Shown: one piece after another, positions 55,735 to 63,224 of the stretch
How positions within the stretch are numbered: the stretch's first letter is position 1
Layout: every line of letters starts with the position of its first letter
Assembly: GCF_009917385.1 (NCBI RefSeq)
Contig: NZ_QWLJ01000010.1
Location: 87,361-151,360, forward strand
Direction: 5' to 3'
Source: Roseburia sp. 1XD42-34
GTDB lineage: Bacteria; Bacillota; Bacilli; Bacillales; Amphibacillaceae
Length of the DNA stretch: 64,000 nt
Notes under the pieces: generated by a model
What the model saw: the letters and a program-made list of their open reading frames with translations, nothing else
What the model was told of the DNA's origin: nothing
The model's database searches: none
Translations under genes and position numbers: made by a program

Positions 55735-56027
55735 CGTTCTTGGATAGGTTTTAACCCTTTGCTTCAGTTGGAAAGAGAAATGTTCGATATAGGAAAGACT
55801 GCTCGAAAAAGAAGGAACATGGCCGATATAGTCGAGTATAGGATGAAAAAGAAAGGAGTATGCTCATTTTTGTATGTAACATATTAGGTTTATAAATTTG
55901 TATTACTAGAATGGTTGATACAGGTTAAGCCAATTCTGGTATTAGCGATCGTTTTTGATCCAGTAATTTACATATGTTGAAAAAGAAATTTATGGTTAGT
56001 AAGCACTGCTGTCAATATTATTACTTG

Positions 56028-56135
56028 AGGAGAAGAGTGAGGTCAACCTACAAGCCAAATGTCCTATTCTGTTTAGGCCTTCCTTTATGGCACTAATATC
56101 ACGGAAAAGTAGAAAAAGCTTACTGACCTAATATT
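56028..56135 (+). repeat. Family B element, decayed copy (B5)
   Basis: GAGTGAGGTCAACCTACAAG, CCAAATGTCCTATTCTG, TTTAGGCCTTCC and TATGGCACTAATATCACGG correspond in order to the central region of B2/B3. The ends are not clear. The rest of the spacer from 55735 to 56283 shows no gene. Confidence 0.35.
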
Positions 56136-56283
56136 TTAAGGTTTGTTTTATTTCAGGAATAATATTTTCATAATGGATTCAAATAAAGTCTTTCTAAGAT
56201 CTTTTATAGGAAAAAAGCAGTGAATTAATGTAAAATATAACCAGTTAACATTGTAGATATAAGTAAACAAAGGGGGAGACAAC

Positions 56284-57588
56284 ATGATTTTTAAGAAAAA
56301 TAGCAAGGTATCATTTTTTCAACCGAATGTAGTAACCGAGTCTCAGGTACGCTTAAATGTAAGAAAGGAGAGTGACGTTGCAAATCAAATACATATGATT
56401 GGTTTAACAATGTCTGATTTATCATTAATTCATCAGTTAAAACCTTATATAGTAGACAATATTCACTTTATCGTAGATCGATTTTACGATAATTTAGCAA
56501 CGGAACAATCTCTTCTGAAAATCATTGATCAGCACAGCTCCATTGAAAAGCTAAAACAAACATTAGAACGACATATATGTGAAATGTTTGATGGCTTGAT
56601 TGATCAAGCTTATTTCAATAAACGAATAAATATTGCTAACATGCATGTGAAAATTGGTCTTGAAACGAAATGGTATATGAGTGCTTTTCAAGACTTGTTT
56701 TTATCTATAATGGATATCATCGAACAAAACGTCCATACGAAAAAGGAATCTCTATTAGCCATACGGGCAGTGACGAAAATAATCAATTTAGAACAGCAGC
56801 TTGTGTTAGAAGCATATGATGAACATATGAATAAAATTAAACGTGGAGCTGACCTACAAAGAGAAAAAGTTAGTCATAGTGTAGCTGAGTCCTCAGAAAG
56901 CTTGGCAGCTATTTCTCAAGAAACGAATGCTTCCTTTCAGCAATTGCAATCACAGTCAAAAGCAATCATTTCGATTGCTAACAATGGTACATCGCTCTCT
57001 GAGGACGCTTATGATAGAGCGAAAACAGGAAAAAAACAGTTAAATAAACAGGATAAAAGTATGGCTAAATTGTATGATTCAGTACATTATTTAGAAGGCG
57101 ATGTGCACCATTTAATAGATATTTCCAAGCAAATGCAATCCATTGTGAACATAGTTAAAGAAGTAGCAGAACAAACGAATTTACTTGCTTTAAATGCATC
57201 TATTGAGGCAGCAAGAGCTGGAGAATATGGACGTGGCTTTGCGGTAGTTGCAGATGAAGTTAGGAAGTTATCCGAACAAACAAAAGAATCCGTTATCAAT
57301 GTATCTTCACTTATTTGGAATATGAACGGACAAGTAGAAAAAATTACTAATTCCTTACAAACCGTAGGCATAGAGATAAAAAATGGTAACCAAGGATTAC
57401 AAGAAGTAGAACAGCAATTTTCGCAAATAATGGGAGTCATGCATGAAACGAAAGACCAAAACAATGTAATTGAACAAGAAATTATATCCTTTATAGAAAT
57501 TATTACTGAATTAAGTAGAGCTGTAGATGAGGTAGCTGCTTCAGCCGATCATTTGACTACTATTACACATGAATTAAACGATAACTAA
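56284..57588 (+). CDS. hemAT: HemAT globin-coupled aerotaxis transducer
   Basis: Soluble haem oxygen sensor feeding the chemotaxis kinase, 434 aa. The N-terminal sensor globin (residues 30-180) has proximal His121 in [16 protein letters not shown] and a distal Tyr68 in DRFYDNL, matching His123 and Tyr70 of B. subtilis HemAT. The methyl-accepting signalling domain (230-430) has the conserved hairpin tip [19 protein letters not shown], then [14 protein letters not shown]. No membrane segments. GGGGGAG precedes ATG 56284. Confidence 0.95.
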   Translation: MIFKKNSKVSFFQPNVVTESQVRLNVRKESDVANQIHMIGLTMSDLSLIHQLKPYIVDNIHFIVDRFYDNLATEQSLLKIIDQHSSIEKLKQTLERHICEMFDGLIDQAYFNKRINIANMHVKIGLETKWYMSAFQDLFLSIMDIIEQNVHTKKESLLAIRAVTKIINLEQQLVLEAYDEHMNKIKRGADLQREKVSHSVAESSESLAAISQETNASFQQLQSQSKAIISIANNGTSLSEDAYDRAKTGKKQLNKQDKSMAKLYDSVHYLEGDVHHLIDISKQMQSIVNIVKEVAEQTNLLALNASIEAARAGEYGRGFAVVADEVRKLSEQTKESVINVSSLIWNMNGQVEKITNSLQTVGIEIKNGNQGLQEVEQQFSQIMGVMHETKDQNNVIEQEIISFIEIITELSRAVDEVAASADHLTTITHELNDN

Positions 57589-57686
57589 AAATAGAAGCTC
57601 GCTATATTGGTTGGATATAAAATTATAAAATTTGCAAAAGGACTGCATTTTCGTTTATACTTAACAGCAATACAATAGTATATGAT

Positions 57687-57830
57687 TCCTTCGGGGCTGG
57701 GTGAAATTCCCGACCGACGGTAATAAGTGGTACAACACTTTAAGTCCGTGACCCGTTTGATATTTATGCAAACGGTGGATCTGGTGCAAATCTAGAACCG
57801 ACAGTTAAAGTCTGGATGGGAGAAGGAAGA
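57687..57830 (+). promoter_or_regulatory. FMN riboswitch (RFN element)
   Basis: All hallmarks are present in order: CCTTCGGGGCTGGGTGAAAT, TCCCGACCGACGGTAA, AAGTCCGTGACCCG, GGTGGATCTGGTGCAAATCT, AGAACCGACAGT and GGATGGGAGAAGGAA. Flavin mononucleotide binding would turn off the ribEBH genes. The first such gene starts 580 nt downstream, an unusually long leader, with a terminator at 58253-58284 between. Confidence 0.96.
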
Positions 57831-58252
57831 CGAAAGAAACTGCATATCTGTGATAGCTGTTTTGGAAGCTGGATGGCTTTACTCGCTCATTTATCATTAC
57901 GATCAAATGGTGTTTTAAGCAATCCTAAGGTTAAAAACAGTTGCTTATTTGGGATGGACGTGTTAAAGAAAGCGCTAACCGACTATATGCAATGATATTT
58001 TCTGTTGGAAGAATCAAAAACGGATTATTTTTAATCTGTAGTATAGTCGTGGTTCTTTTAAAGACTATGTTAACCGAAAAGGGTATAGTTATCGTGGTAA
58101 ATTTTGAAGTCGCTAAAGATTTCCTTTTGTGAATAACTGCAGAATTAAGGGAATAGCGCTATGCAACCAGTGACTTTTTATGTACTTAATCCTTTTTATT
58201 CCAACTAACTTCCCAAAAGCAAAAATATGTAGGATGATATTCTGATTTTTTC
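57831..58252 (+). pseudogene. Possible ribD remnant in the riboflavin leader
   Basis: This is where ribD would usually lie. One frame reads WMALLAHLSLRSNGVLSNP then KVKNSC, faintly like the ribD start (ALxLAxxxxGxTSPNPxVG), and another shows KKALTDYMQ. Frames are broken throughout. The match is weak and may be chance. A 63-codon frame at 57941-58132 has no other support. Confidence 0.25.
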
Positions 58253-58284
58253 AAGCCCCTAAATTTTCGTTTAGGGGCTTTTGG
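58253..58284 (+). terminator. Terminator between the FMN riboswitch and ribE
   Basis: AAGCCCCTAAA (58253-58263) pairs with TTTAGGGGCTT (58270-58280), then TTGG. It could be the riboswitch-controlled terminator or the end of a lost gene; an antiterminator pairing was not resolved. Confidence 0.7.
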
Positions 58285-58408
58285 CTGTTATCCAGCTTGG
58301 TATTAATGGCAGTTTATTTTTACAATGATGCGCCCCTATTTGCAGACCTTCTCCCAGAAACAATAGGCTATAAAATCTTGTTCATAAATAAAGGAGAGGA
58401 TGATTCGT

Positions 58409-59053
58409 TTGTTTACTGGAATTATTGAAGAACAAGGACAGCTAGCTTCGGTGAAACATATTTCTGATCAGGCAATTTTGTTAAGAGTAAAAGCTTCTAC
58501 TGTTTTAAATGATGTCCAAATAGGAGACAGCATCGCTATAAACGGCGTCTGTCTGACGGTAACCTCATTTGATGAGCACAGCTTTACAGTGGATGTTATG
58601 GCAGAAACGGTAAATGCAACTTCCTTACACTCGTTGAGAGCAGGCTCTCCTGTAAATTTAGAGCGTGCTATGGCTGCTAATGGGAGGTTTGGTGGTCATT
58701 TTGTTTCGGGGCATGTAGATGGAGTAGGAGAAATTATTCGCAAGCAACGGGAGCAAAATGCTATTTATTATGATATTGAAATACCAGCTACTCTGGCGAG
58801 GTATGTTATTACGAAGGGTTCCGTTACTGTTGATGGAGTTAGTTTAACCGTATTTCATGTAAAGCAGAACCGCTTTACAATTTCCCTTATCCCGCATACA
58901 GCTTCAATAACGATATTAGATGAAAAGGAAGTTGGAGACGTGGTCAATATAGAATGTGACATGCTTATAAAGCATGTAGAACATCTACTTACATTTGCAT
59001 CAAAAAAAGAAATATTGGATGAAGCCTATCTAATAGCGAATGGCTTTATGTAA
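58409..59053 (+). CDS. ribE: Riboflavin synthase
   Basis: Dismutates two 6,7-dimethyl-8-ribityllumazine molecules into riboflavin; 214 aa. It has two lumazine-binding barrels: FTGIIEEQGQLASV with SIAINGVCLTVTSFDEHSFTV (first) and GGHFVSGHVDGVGEI with VDGVSLTVFHVKQNRFT (second). TTG 58409 yields the near-invariant MFTGIIEE start; ATG 58400 would add three residues and lies three bases from GGAGAGG. Confidence 0.95.
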   Translation: MFTGIIEEQGQLASVKHISDQAILLRVKASTVLNDVQIGDSIAINGVCLTVTSFDEHSFTVDVMAETVNATSLHSLRAGSPVNLERAMAANGRFGGHFVSGHVDGVGEIIRKQREQNAIYYDIEIPATLARYVITKGSVTVDGVSLTVFHVKQNRFTISLIPHTASITILDEKEVGDVVNIECDMLIKHVEHLLTFASKKEILDEAYLIANGFM

Positions 59054-59164
59054 GAAACTACACGGTAACAATTGCAGATGATAAAAGCTTATATACCTTT
59101 TTAAAATAGGAAGATGTGTTGTTTTCCGTTGGATCAAATACTATTGAAAAGGAAGGAGAAAAAC

Positions 59165-59788
59165 ATGCATACAATAGAAGCTGCAGTCAAGGATTTGAAA
59201 GCAGGCAAGCCAGTTATTGTGGTTGATGATGAAAGTCGGGAAAATGAAGGTGACTTTGTTGCTTTATCGGAATCAATTACTCCAGAAGTCGTTAATTTCA
59301 TGATAACGCATGGTAAAGGATTAGTATGTACAGCAGTGGGTAGCGAAATAGCAAAGAGGCTTGGATTGACCTTAATGCCATCAACACAAACAGACTCATA
59401 TGCTACCGCATTTACCATTAGTGTCGATCATAAGGAAACAACAACAGGGATTAGTGCAATGGATCGAGCGACAACAATTCGAGCACTCGCTAACCCATTC
59501 GCTGTAAAAAAGGATTTTCATCAGCCCGGACATGTATTCCCATTAATTGCTCGAGATGGTGGAGTGCTTGTTCGCCAAGGTCATACGGAAGCAGCTGTAG
59601 ATTTGGCTAAATTATGTGGAGCTAGTCCTTCAGGAACTATATGTGAAATTATAAATAGCGATGGTTCCATGGCAAGGCTAAGAGACTTGGAAAAAATCGC
59701 TGAACAATTTGGTTTGCAGCTCATATCTGTACAGCAATTAGTAGGATATCGAATAAATGAGAACGAGGAGTGTGACGTCATTGAGTAA
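59165..59788 (+). CDS. ribB: 3,4-dihydroxy-2-butanone-4-phosphate synthase (RibB only)
   Basis: Makes the four-carbon precursor of lumazine from ribulose 5-phosphate; 207 aa. [19 protein letters not shown] carries acidic magnesium ligands, then [25 protein letters not shown] and [12 protein letters not shown]. In most bacilli this domain is fused to GTP cyclohydrolase II (RibBA, about 400 aa); here the frame ends after the RibB domain and no cyclohydrolase follows. GGAAGGAG precedes ATG 59165; its end overlaps ribH by 8 nt. Confidence 0.93.
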   Translation: MHTIEAAVKDLKAGKPVIVVDDESRENEGDFVALSESITPEVVNFMITHGKGLVCTAVGSEIAKRLGLTLMPSTQTDSYATAFTISVDHKETTTGISAMDRATTIRALANPFAVKKDFHQPGHVFPLIARDGGVLVRQGHTEAAVDLAKLCGASPSGTICEIINSDGSMARLRDLEKIAEQFGLQLISVQQLVGYRINENEECDVIE

Positions 59789-60245
59789 CATATTACAAGG
59801 AACTTTAGTTGGAACGGATTTACGGATTGGAATCGTTGTTGGTAGATTTAATGAATTTATTACTGGGAAACTATTAGAAGGTGCTGAAGACACATTGATA
59901 CGACACGGGGTAGCCGCTGATCAGATTACGGTTGCTTGGGTACCTGGAGCATATGAAATCCCATTAATTGCTAAAAAGATGGCTATGCATGAGGAGTATG
60001 ACGCGGTTATTACTCTCGGAGCCGTGATTCGTGGTGCTACGCCACATTTCGACTATGTTTGCAATGAAGCAGCAAAAGGCGTATCGCAGGCATCGCTACA
60101 AATGAATAAACCAGTGATTTTTGGAATCTTAACAACAGAAACAATAGAACAGGCGATTGAAAGAGCAGGAACAAAAGCGGGAAATAAAGGTTCCGAAGCT
60201 GCCATTGCAGCGATTGAAATGGTGAATTTGCTTCGTAGCATGTAA
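59781..60245 (+). CDS. ribH: 6,7-dimethyl-8-ribityllumazine synthase
   Basis: Condenses 5-amino-6-ribitylaminouracil with the RibB product; forms hollow icosahedral or pentameric shells. The 154-aa protein shows [28 protein letters not shown], the catalytic-His segment [17 protein letters not shown] and [19 protein letters not shown] 59781 is eleven bases from GAGGAG and overlaps the ribB stop; GTG 59772 is one base away. Last gene of this rib set. Confidence 0.95.
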   Translation: MSNILQGTLVGTDLRIGIVVGRFNEFITGKLLEGAEDTLIRHGVAADQITVAWVPGAYEIPLIAKKMAMHEEYDAVITLGAVIRGATPHFDYVCNEAAKGVSQASLQMNKPVIFGILTTETIEQAIERAGTKAGNKGSEAAIAAIEMVNLLRSM

Positions 60246-60344
60246 AGCTGTACACTTAGATAGCTAGTAATATCTAGCCCCTAGTAATGTTTTAAAGCAA
60301 TAACGAATTGATATTATGAGTATATAAGGGTTATTATATACAAT

Positions 60345-60386
60345 GGGATAGAGATTGCAAACGGCTCTCTCCTACTATCCTTTTTG
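60345..60386 (+). terminator. Terminator of the rib genes
   Basis: GGATAG...AGA pairs with TCT...CTATCC, followed by TTTTTG, about 100 nt after ribH. Confidence 0.6.
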
Positions 60387-60388
60387 CT

Positions 60389-60433
60389 ACTCCATAGCAG
60401 TGATAAGATCTTTCAGCGATAGCGCTATGGAGT
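60389..60433. terminator. Second hairpin after ribH
   Basis: ACTCCATAGC (60389-60398) pairs with GCTATGGAGT (60424-60433) around a loop that has its own short pairing. T tract weak. Confidence 0.45.
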
Positions 60434-60514
60434 GCATCATTTTACAATAATCCAAGAAAATGACATATTGTTTTTGGGGATACTAGTTTTCTAGTTTAGG
60501 AGAGTTTTTTATAA

Positions 60515-60720
60515 GATAAGAAAGTATCAAATGAGGTGCTTGGGGATAACGAAATAACCGACTAGTCACGTCCGGCGCAAGCGCCCAGCAACGATGCGAC
60601 TTTAGAAATGCGCTCTTCGATAAGGCCTCATTGGTTCGTTACCTCACCGTGTTTCCTAAAACTTTAGTTGCTTCGTTCCATTCGCTACGTTGCTAAACGG
60701 GCACCCTGCGCCTTTGTTCA
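60515..60720 (+). repeat. Family A repeat, copy 12 (middle missing)
   Basis: GATAAGAAAGTATCAAATG, GGATAACGAAATAACCGACT, CAAGCGCCCAGCAACGATGC and CGATAAGGCCTCATTGGTTC, then the tail CTAAACGGGCACCCTGCGC and CTTTGTTCA. Subtype 2 head joined directly to the tail. It ends 28 nt before the next gene's TTG. Confidence 0.85.
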
Positions 60721-60747
60721 ACGATGATACATATGGGGGAGATTGTT

Positions 60748-60927
60748 TTGAAGCTCTTATTAGCACAGCTAGTAATCATTGCTGTTGTTTGGATTGGCAT
60801 GGCTTTTTTCTTCTCAGACATGACAGAACCAGCAAAGGTGATTTTTTATTTAGTAACTTCATGGATGCTATTGTTAATTGTGCTTATTGCTAAAACTTGG
60901 TGGAAAAACAGAAAGAATGAAGGATGA
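60748..60927 (+). CDS. Small two-helix membrane protein
   Basis: 59-aa protein with hydrophobic segments at about 3-22 and 28-48 and a basic end KTWWKNRKNEG. TTG 60748 is six bases from GGGGGAG, so it is probably real. Its stop is 7 nt before the ABC-F gene, so the two are likely cotranscribed. Function unknown. Confidence 0.65.
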   Translation: MKLLLAQLVIIAVVWIGMAFFFSDMTEPAKVIFYLVTSWMLLLIVLIAKTWWKNRKNEG

Positions 60928-60933
60928 TGAAAC

Positions 60934-62808
60934 ATGCTATCGATAGAAAATCTATCAAAATCATTTGGTGATAAAACACTTTTTAATTCGATTACCTGTC
61001 ATATTACTAGTGGTGAACGAATTGGCTTAATAGGTGTTAACGGTACAGGAAAGTCCACCTTATTAAAAGTTATTGCTCGTATAGAACCAGCAGACCATGG
61101 CGAGATTCACCATGCAAACGATTATCGCATTCAATATTTGACCCAATCCCCGTCTTTAGACCCGAATTTAACTGTGATGGAGCAAATCTATTATGGGGAC
61201 TCAGCGATCATGAAAGTTATACGAGAACATGAGCAAGCACTGCTTCAATTACAGCATGATTCAGAAAGTGAAAAGGCGCAAACCAATTTATTAGCTGCAC
61301 AACAAAAAATGGATGAATTGGATGCATGGGAATCTAATACAACCGCAAAGACCATTTTGACGAAATTAGGGATTACAGATTACGATAAACCGACAGCAAC
61401 GCTTTCAGGCGGTCAAAAAAAGCGAGTTGCACTTGCGAATGCGCTAATCCAGCCTGCTGATCTGCTTATATTAGATGAGCCAACCAACCATTTGGATCAT
61501 GCAACCATTGAATGGTTGGAAAAATATCTACAGACCTATCCCGGTTCGCTTTTACTCGTAACCCATGATCGTTACTTTTTAAATCGTGTAACCAATCGGA
61601 TTTTTGAATTGGATCGTGGCAAGTTGTACATGTATGAAGGAAATTATGAAGTATTTTTAGAGAAAAAGGCAGAGCGAGAAGCGTTAGAAAGAAGTGAAGA
61701 GGTCAAGCACCAAAACACGTTACGACGAGAGTTAGCGTGGCTGAAAAGCGGCGTGAAGGCACGTTCGACAAAACAAAAAGCTAGAATGGAACGTGTGCAT
61801 ACCATGCAGCATAAGACATTTGTAACGAGACAGGAAAATGTTGAAGTTCCTATTGGTTCGGCTAGGCTAGGTAAAAAAGTCATTGAATTAAAACAAGTTT
61901 GTAAATCATTCGGGGATAAAGAAATTTTATCGAATGTCAATCAATTATTGATACCTGGTGATCGTGTAGGAATTGTAGGTCCGAATGGTTCTGGAAAATC
62001 TACCTTTTTGCATATTATGGCACAGCGCTTATCACCTGATGATGGAGAAGTCATTGTTGGCGATACGGTGAAAATCGGTTACTATACGCAAGGAGAAGAA
62101 GAGTTAGAAGGAGATTTACGGATTATTGATTACATTAAAGAAATAGCTGAAGTCATTCACACGAAAGATGGGTCTATTATTACAGCAGAGCAAATGCTAG
62201 AACATTTTTTGTTTTCACGAGAACAGCAATGGACGTATATCCGTAAATTATCTGGTGGAGAAAAGCGACGTTTATATTTGCTGAAAGTGTTAATGCAAGA
62301 ACCAAATGTGCTGTTTTTAGATGAACCAACGAATGATTTAGATACGCAAACGTTAAGCGTGTTAGAAGAATATTTAGATCACTTTCCAGGTGTTGTCGTA
62401 ACGGTTTCCCATGATCGCTATTTCTTAGATCGTGTTGTTGATCGGTTGCTTGTATTTGACGGAAAAGGCAATATTACTTCCTACCATAGCAATTATAGTG
62501 ATTTTTTAACCCATCAAGAAAGCACCCATATGGCTGCAAAATCCGCAGAAAAGTCCAAGAACCAACGGCAATCACCGAAATCACAAAAGAAGAAGCTGTC
62601 TTATTTGGAGAAAAAAGAATGGGCTGAGATAGAAGACGTTATTACTTCGTTGGAGGAAAAGCTAGAAACGATTAAGAATGATATTGTTGCTGCGGGAAGC
62701 GATTCGCAAAAGGTGCAGGAACTATATGAAGAGCAAATGAATGTAGAGAAAGCTTTAAACGAAAAAATGGACAGATGGGAAGAACTATCTTTGCTTATAG
62801 AGGAGTGA
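60934..62808 (+). CDS. yfmR: ABC-F ATPase, YfmR/Uup-like
   Basis: Ribosome-associated ATPase of 624 aa with two ABC domains and no membrane part. Walker A motifs GVNGTGKST (34-42) and GPNGSGKST (349-357); signatures LSGGQ (near 157) and LSGGE (near 439); both Walker B motifs read LDEPTN. An arm-linker region (about 240-310) and a C-terminal coiled coil (540-624) fit Uup/YfmR proteins, which relieve ribosome stalling, in contrast to antibiotic-resistance ABC-F types. Start ATG 60934. Confidence 0.93.
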   Translation: MLSIENLSKSFGDKTLFNSITCHITSGERIGLIGVNGTGKSTLLKVIARIEPADHGEIHHANDYRIQYLTQSPSLDPNLTVMEQIYYGDSAIMKVIREHEQALLQLQHDSESEKAQTNLLAAQQKMDELDAWESNTTAKTILTKLGITDYDKPTATLSGGQKKRVALANALIQPADLLILDEPTNHLDHATIEWLEKYLQTYPGSLLLVTHDRYFLNRVTNRIFELDRGKLYMYEGNYEVFLEKKAEREALERSEEVKHQNTLRRELAWLKSGVKARSTKQKARMERVHTMQHKTFVTRQENVEVPIGSARLGKKVIELKQVCKSFGDKEILSNVNQLLIPGDRVGIVGPNGSGKSTFLHIMAQRLSPDDGEVIVGDTVKIGYYTQGEEELEGDLRIIDYIKEIAEVIHTKDGSIITAEQMLEHFLFSREQQWTYIRKLSGGEKRRLYLLKVLMQEPNVLFLDEPTNDLDTQTLSVLEEYLDHFPGVVVTVSHDRYFLDRVVDRLLVFDGKGNITSYHSNYSDFLTHQESTHMAAKSAEKSKNQRQSPKSQKKKLSYLEKKEWAEIEDVITSLEEKLETIKNDIVAAGSDSQKVQELYEEQMNVEKALNEKMDRWEELSLLIEE

Positions 62809-63033
62809 ATTCTAGTTCTGAGAATTAAATTCGGTTGATAAAAAACGAACAATAAAAAATAGCTAATTGGGTATACCAAGAGTTAGCATAGTCAACATAT
62901 GCAGACTCCAGAGGCAACAGGACGTGCTTAAATATCGTACAGGGAAACGGTTTTGGCTTTCTGAGAATGCTGCAGAAAACTGCGGAAAGCGAAGTATTTT
63001 GACGTAGCGGTGATAAAAGCTTGTGAATGCAAA

Positions 63034-63128
63034 AAAAGCCGAACAATTATGTGGTACCGACTCCTGAAAGTTAGAGTAGAAATCTAATTTTTCAGGGGTA
63101 ACTACCTAAAAATGATTGTTCGGCTTTT
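63034..63128. terminator. Terminator stem interrupted by a small IS-like insertion
   Basis: AAAAGCCGAACAAT (63034-63047) pairs perfectly with ATTGTTCGGCTTTT (63115-63128). The large loop holds a separate palindrome (63050-63108). It lies about 220 nt after the ABC-F gene. Confidence 0.7.
63050..63108. mobile_element. Minimal IS3/IS150-like inverted-repeat pair
   Basis: TGTGGTACCGACTCCTGAAA then GTTAGA at the left faces TCTAATTTTTCAGGGG then TAACTACCTA at the right; the ends are inverted relatives (CTCCTGAAAGTTAGA against CCCCTGAAAAATTAGA). It resembles IS150-group ends with everything between removed, leaving 59 bp. The family label is from memory. Confidence 0.5.
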
Positions 63129-63148
63129 GCTATATAGTCTTTCTTAAA

Positions 63149-63224
63149 AGATAGGAAAACATAAAATGAGGTGCTTGGAGATAAAGAAATAACCGCTTAA
63201 GCCACGTCCGGCTTAAGCGCCCAG
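63149..63224 (+). repeat. Family A repeat, copy 13, cut by an IS256-type element
   Basis: GATAGGAAAACATAAAATGA, GGTGCTTGGAGATAAAGAAA, TAACCGCTTAAGCCACGTCC and GGCTTAAGCGCCCAG, then the sequence switches at 63225 where other copies read CAACTAGG. The remainder may lie beyond the transposon, outside the window. Confidence 0.8.

Noticed and set aside
57941..58132. Open frame of 63 codons in the riboflavin leader
   Set aside because: No ribosome site; best regarded as part of an eroded leader or gene remnant.
1440..63224. Family A copies as a CRISPR array
   Set aside because: Copies are about 265 nt, kilobases apart and separated by genes; there is no short repeat-spacer pattern and no cas gene.
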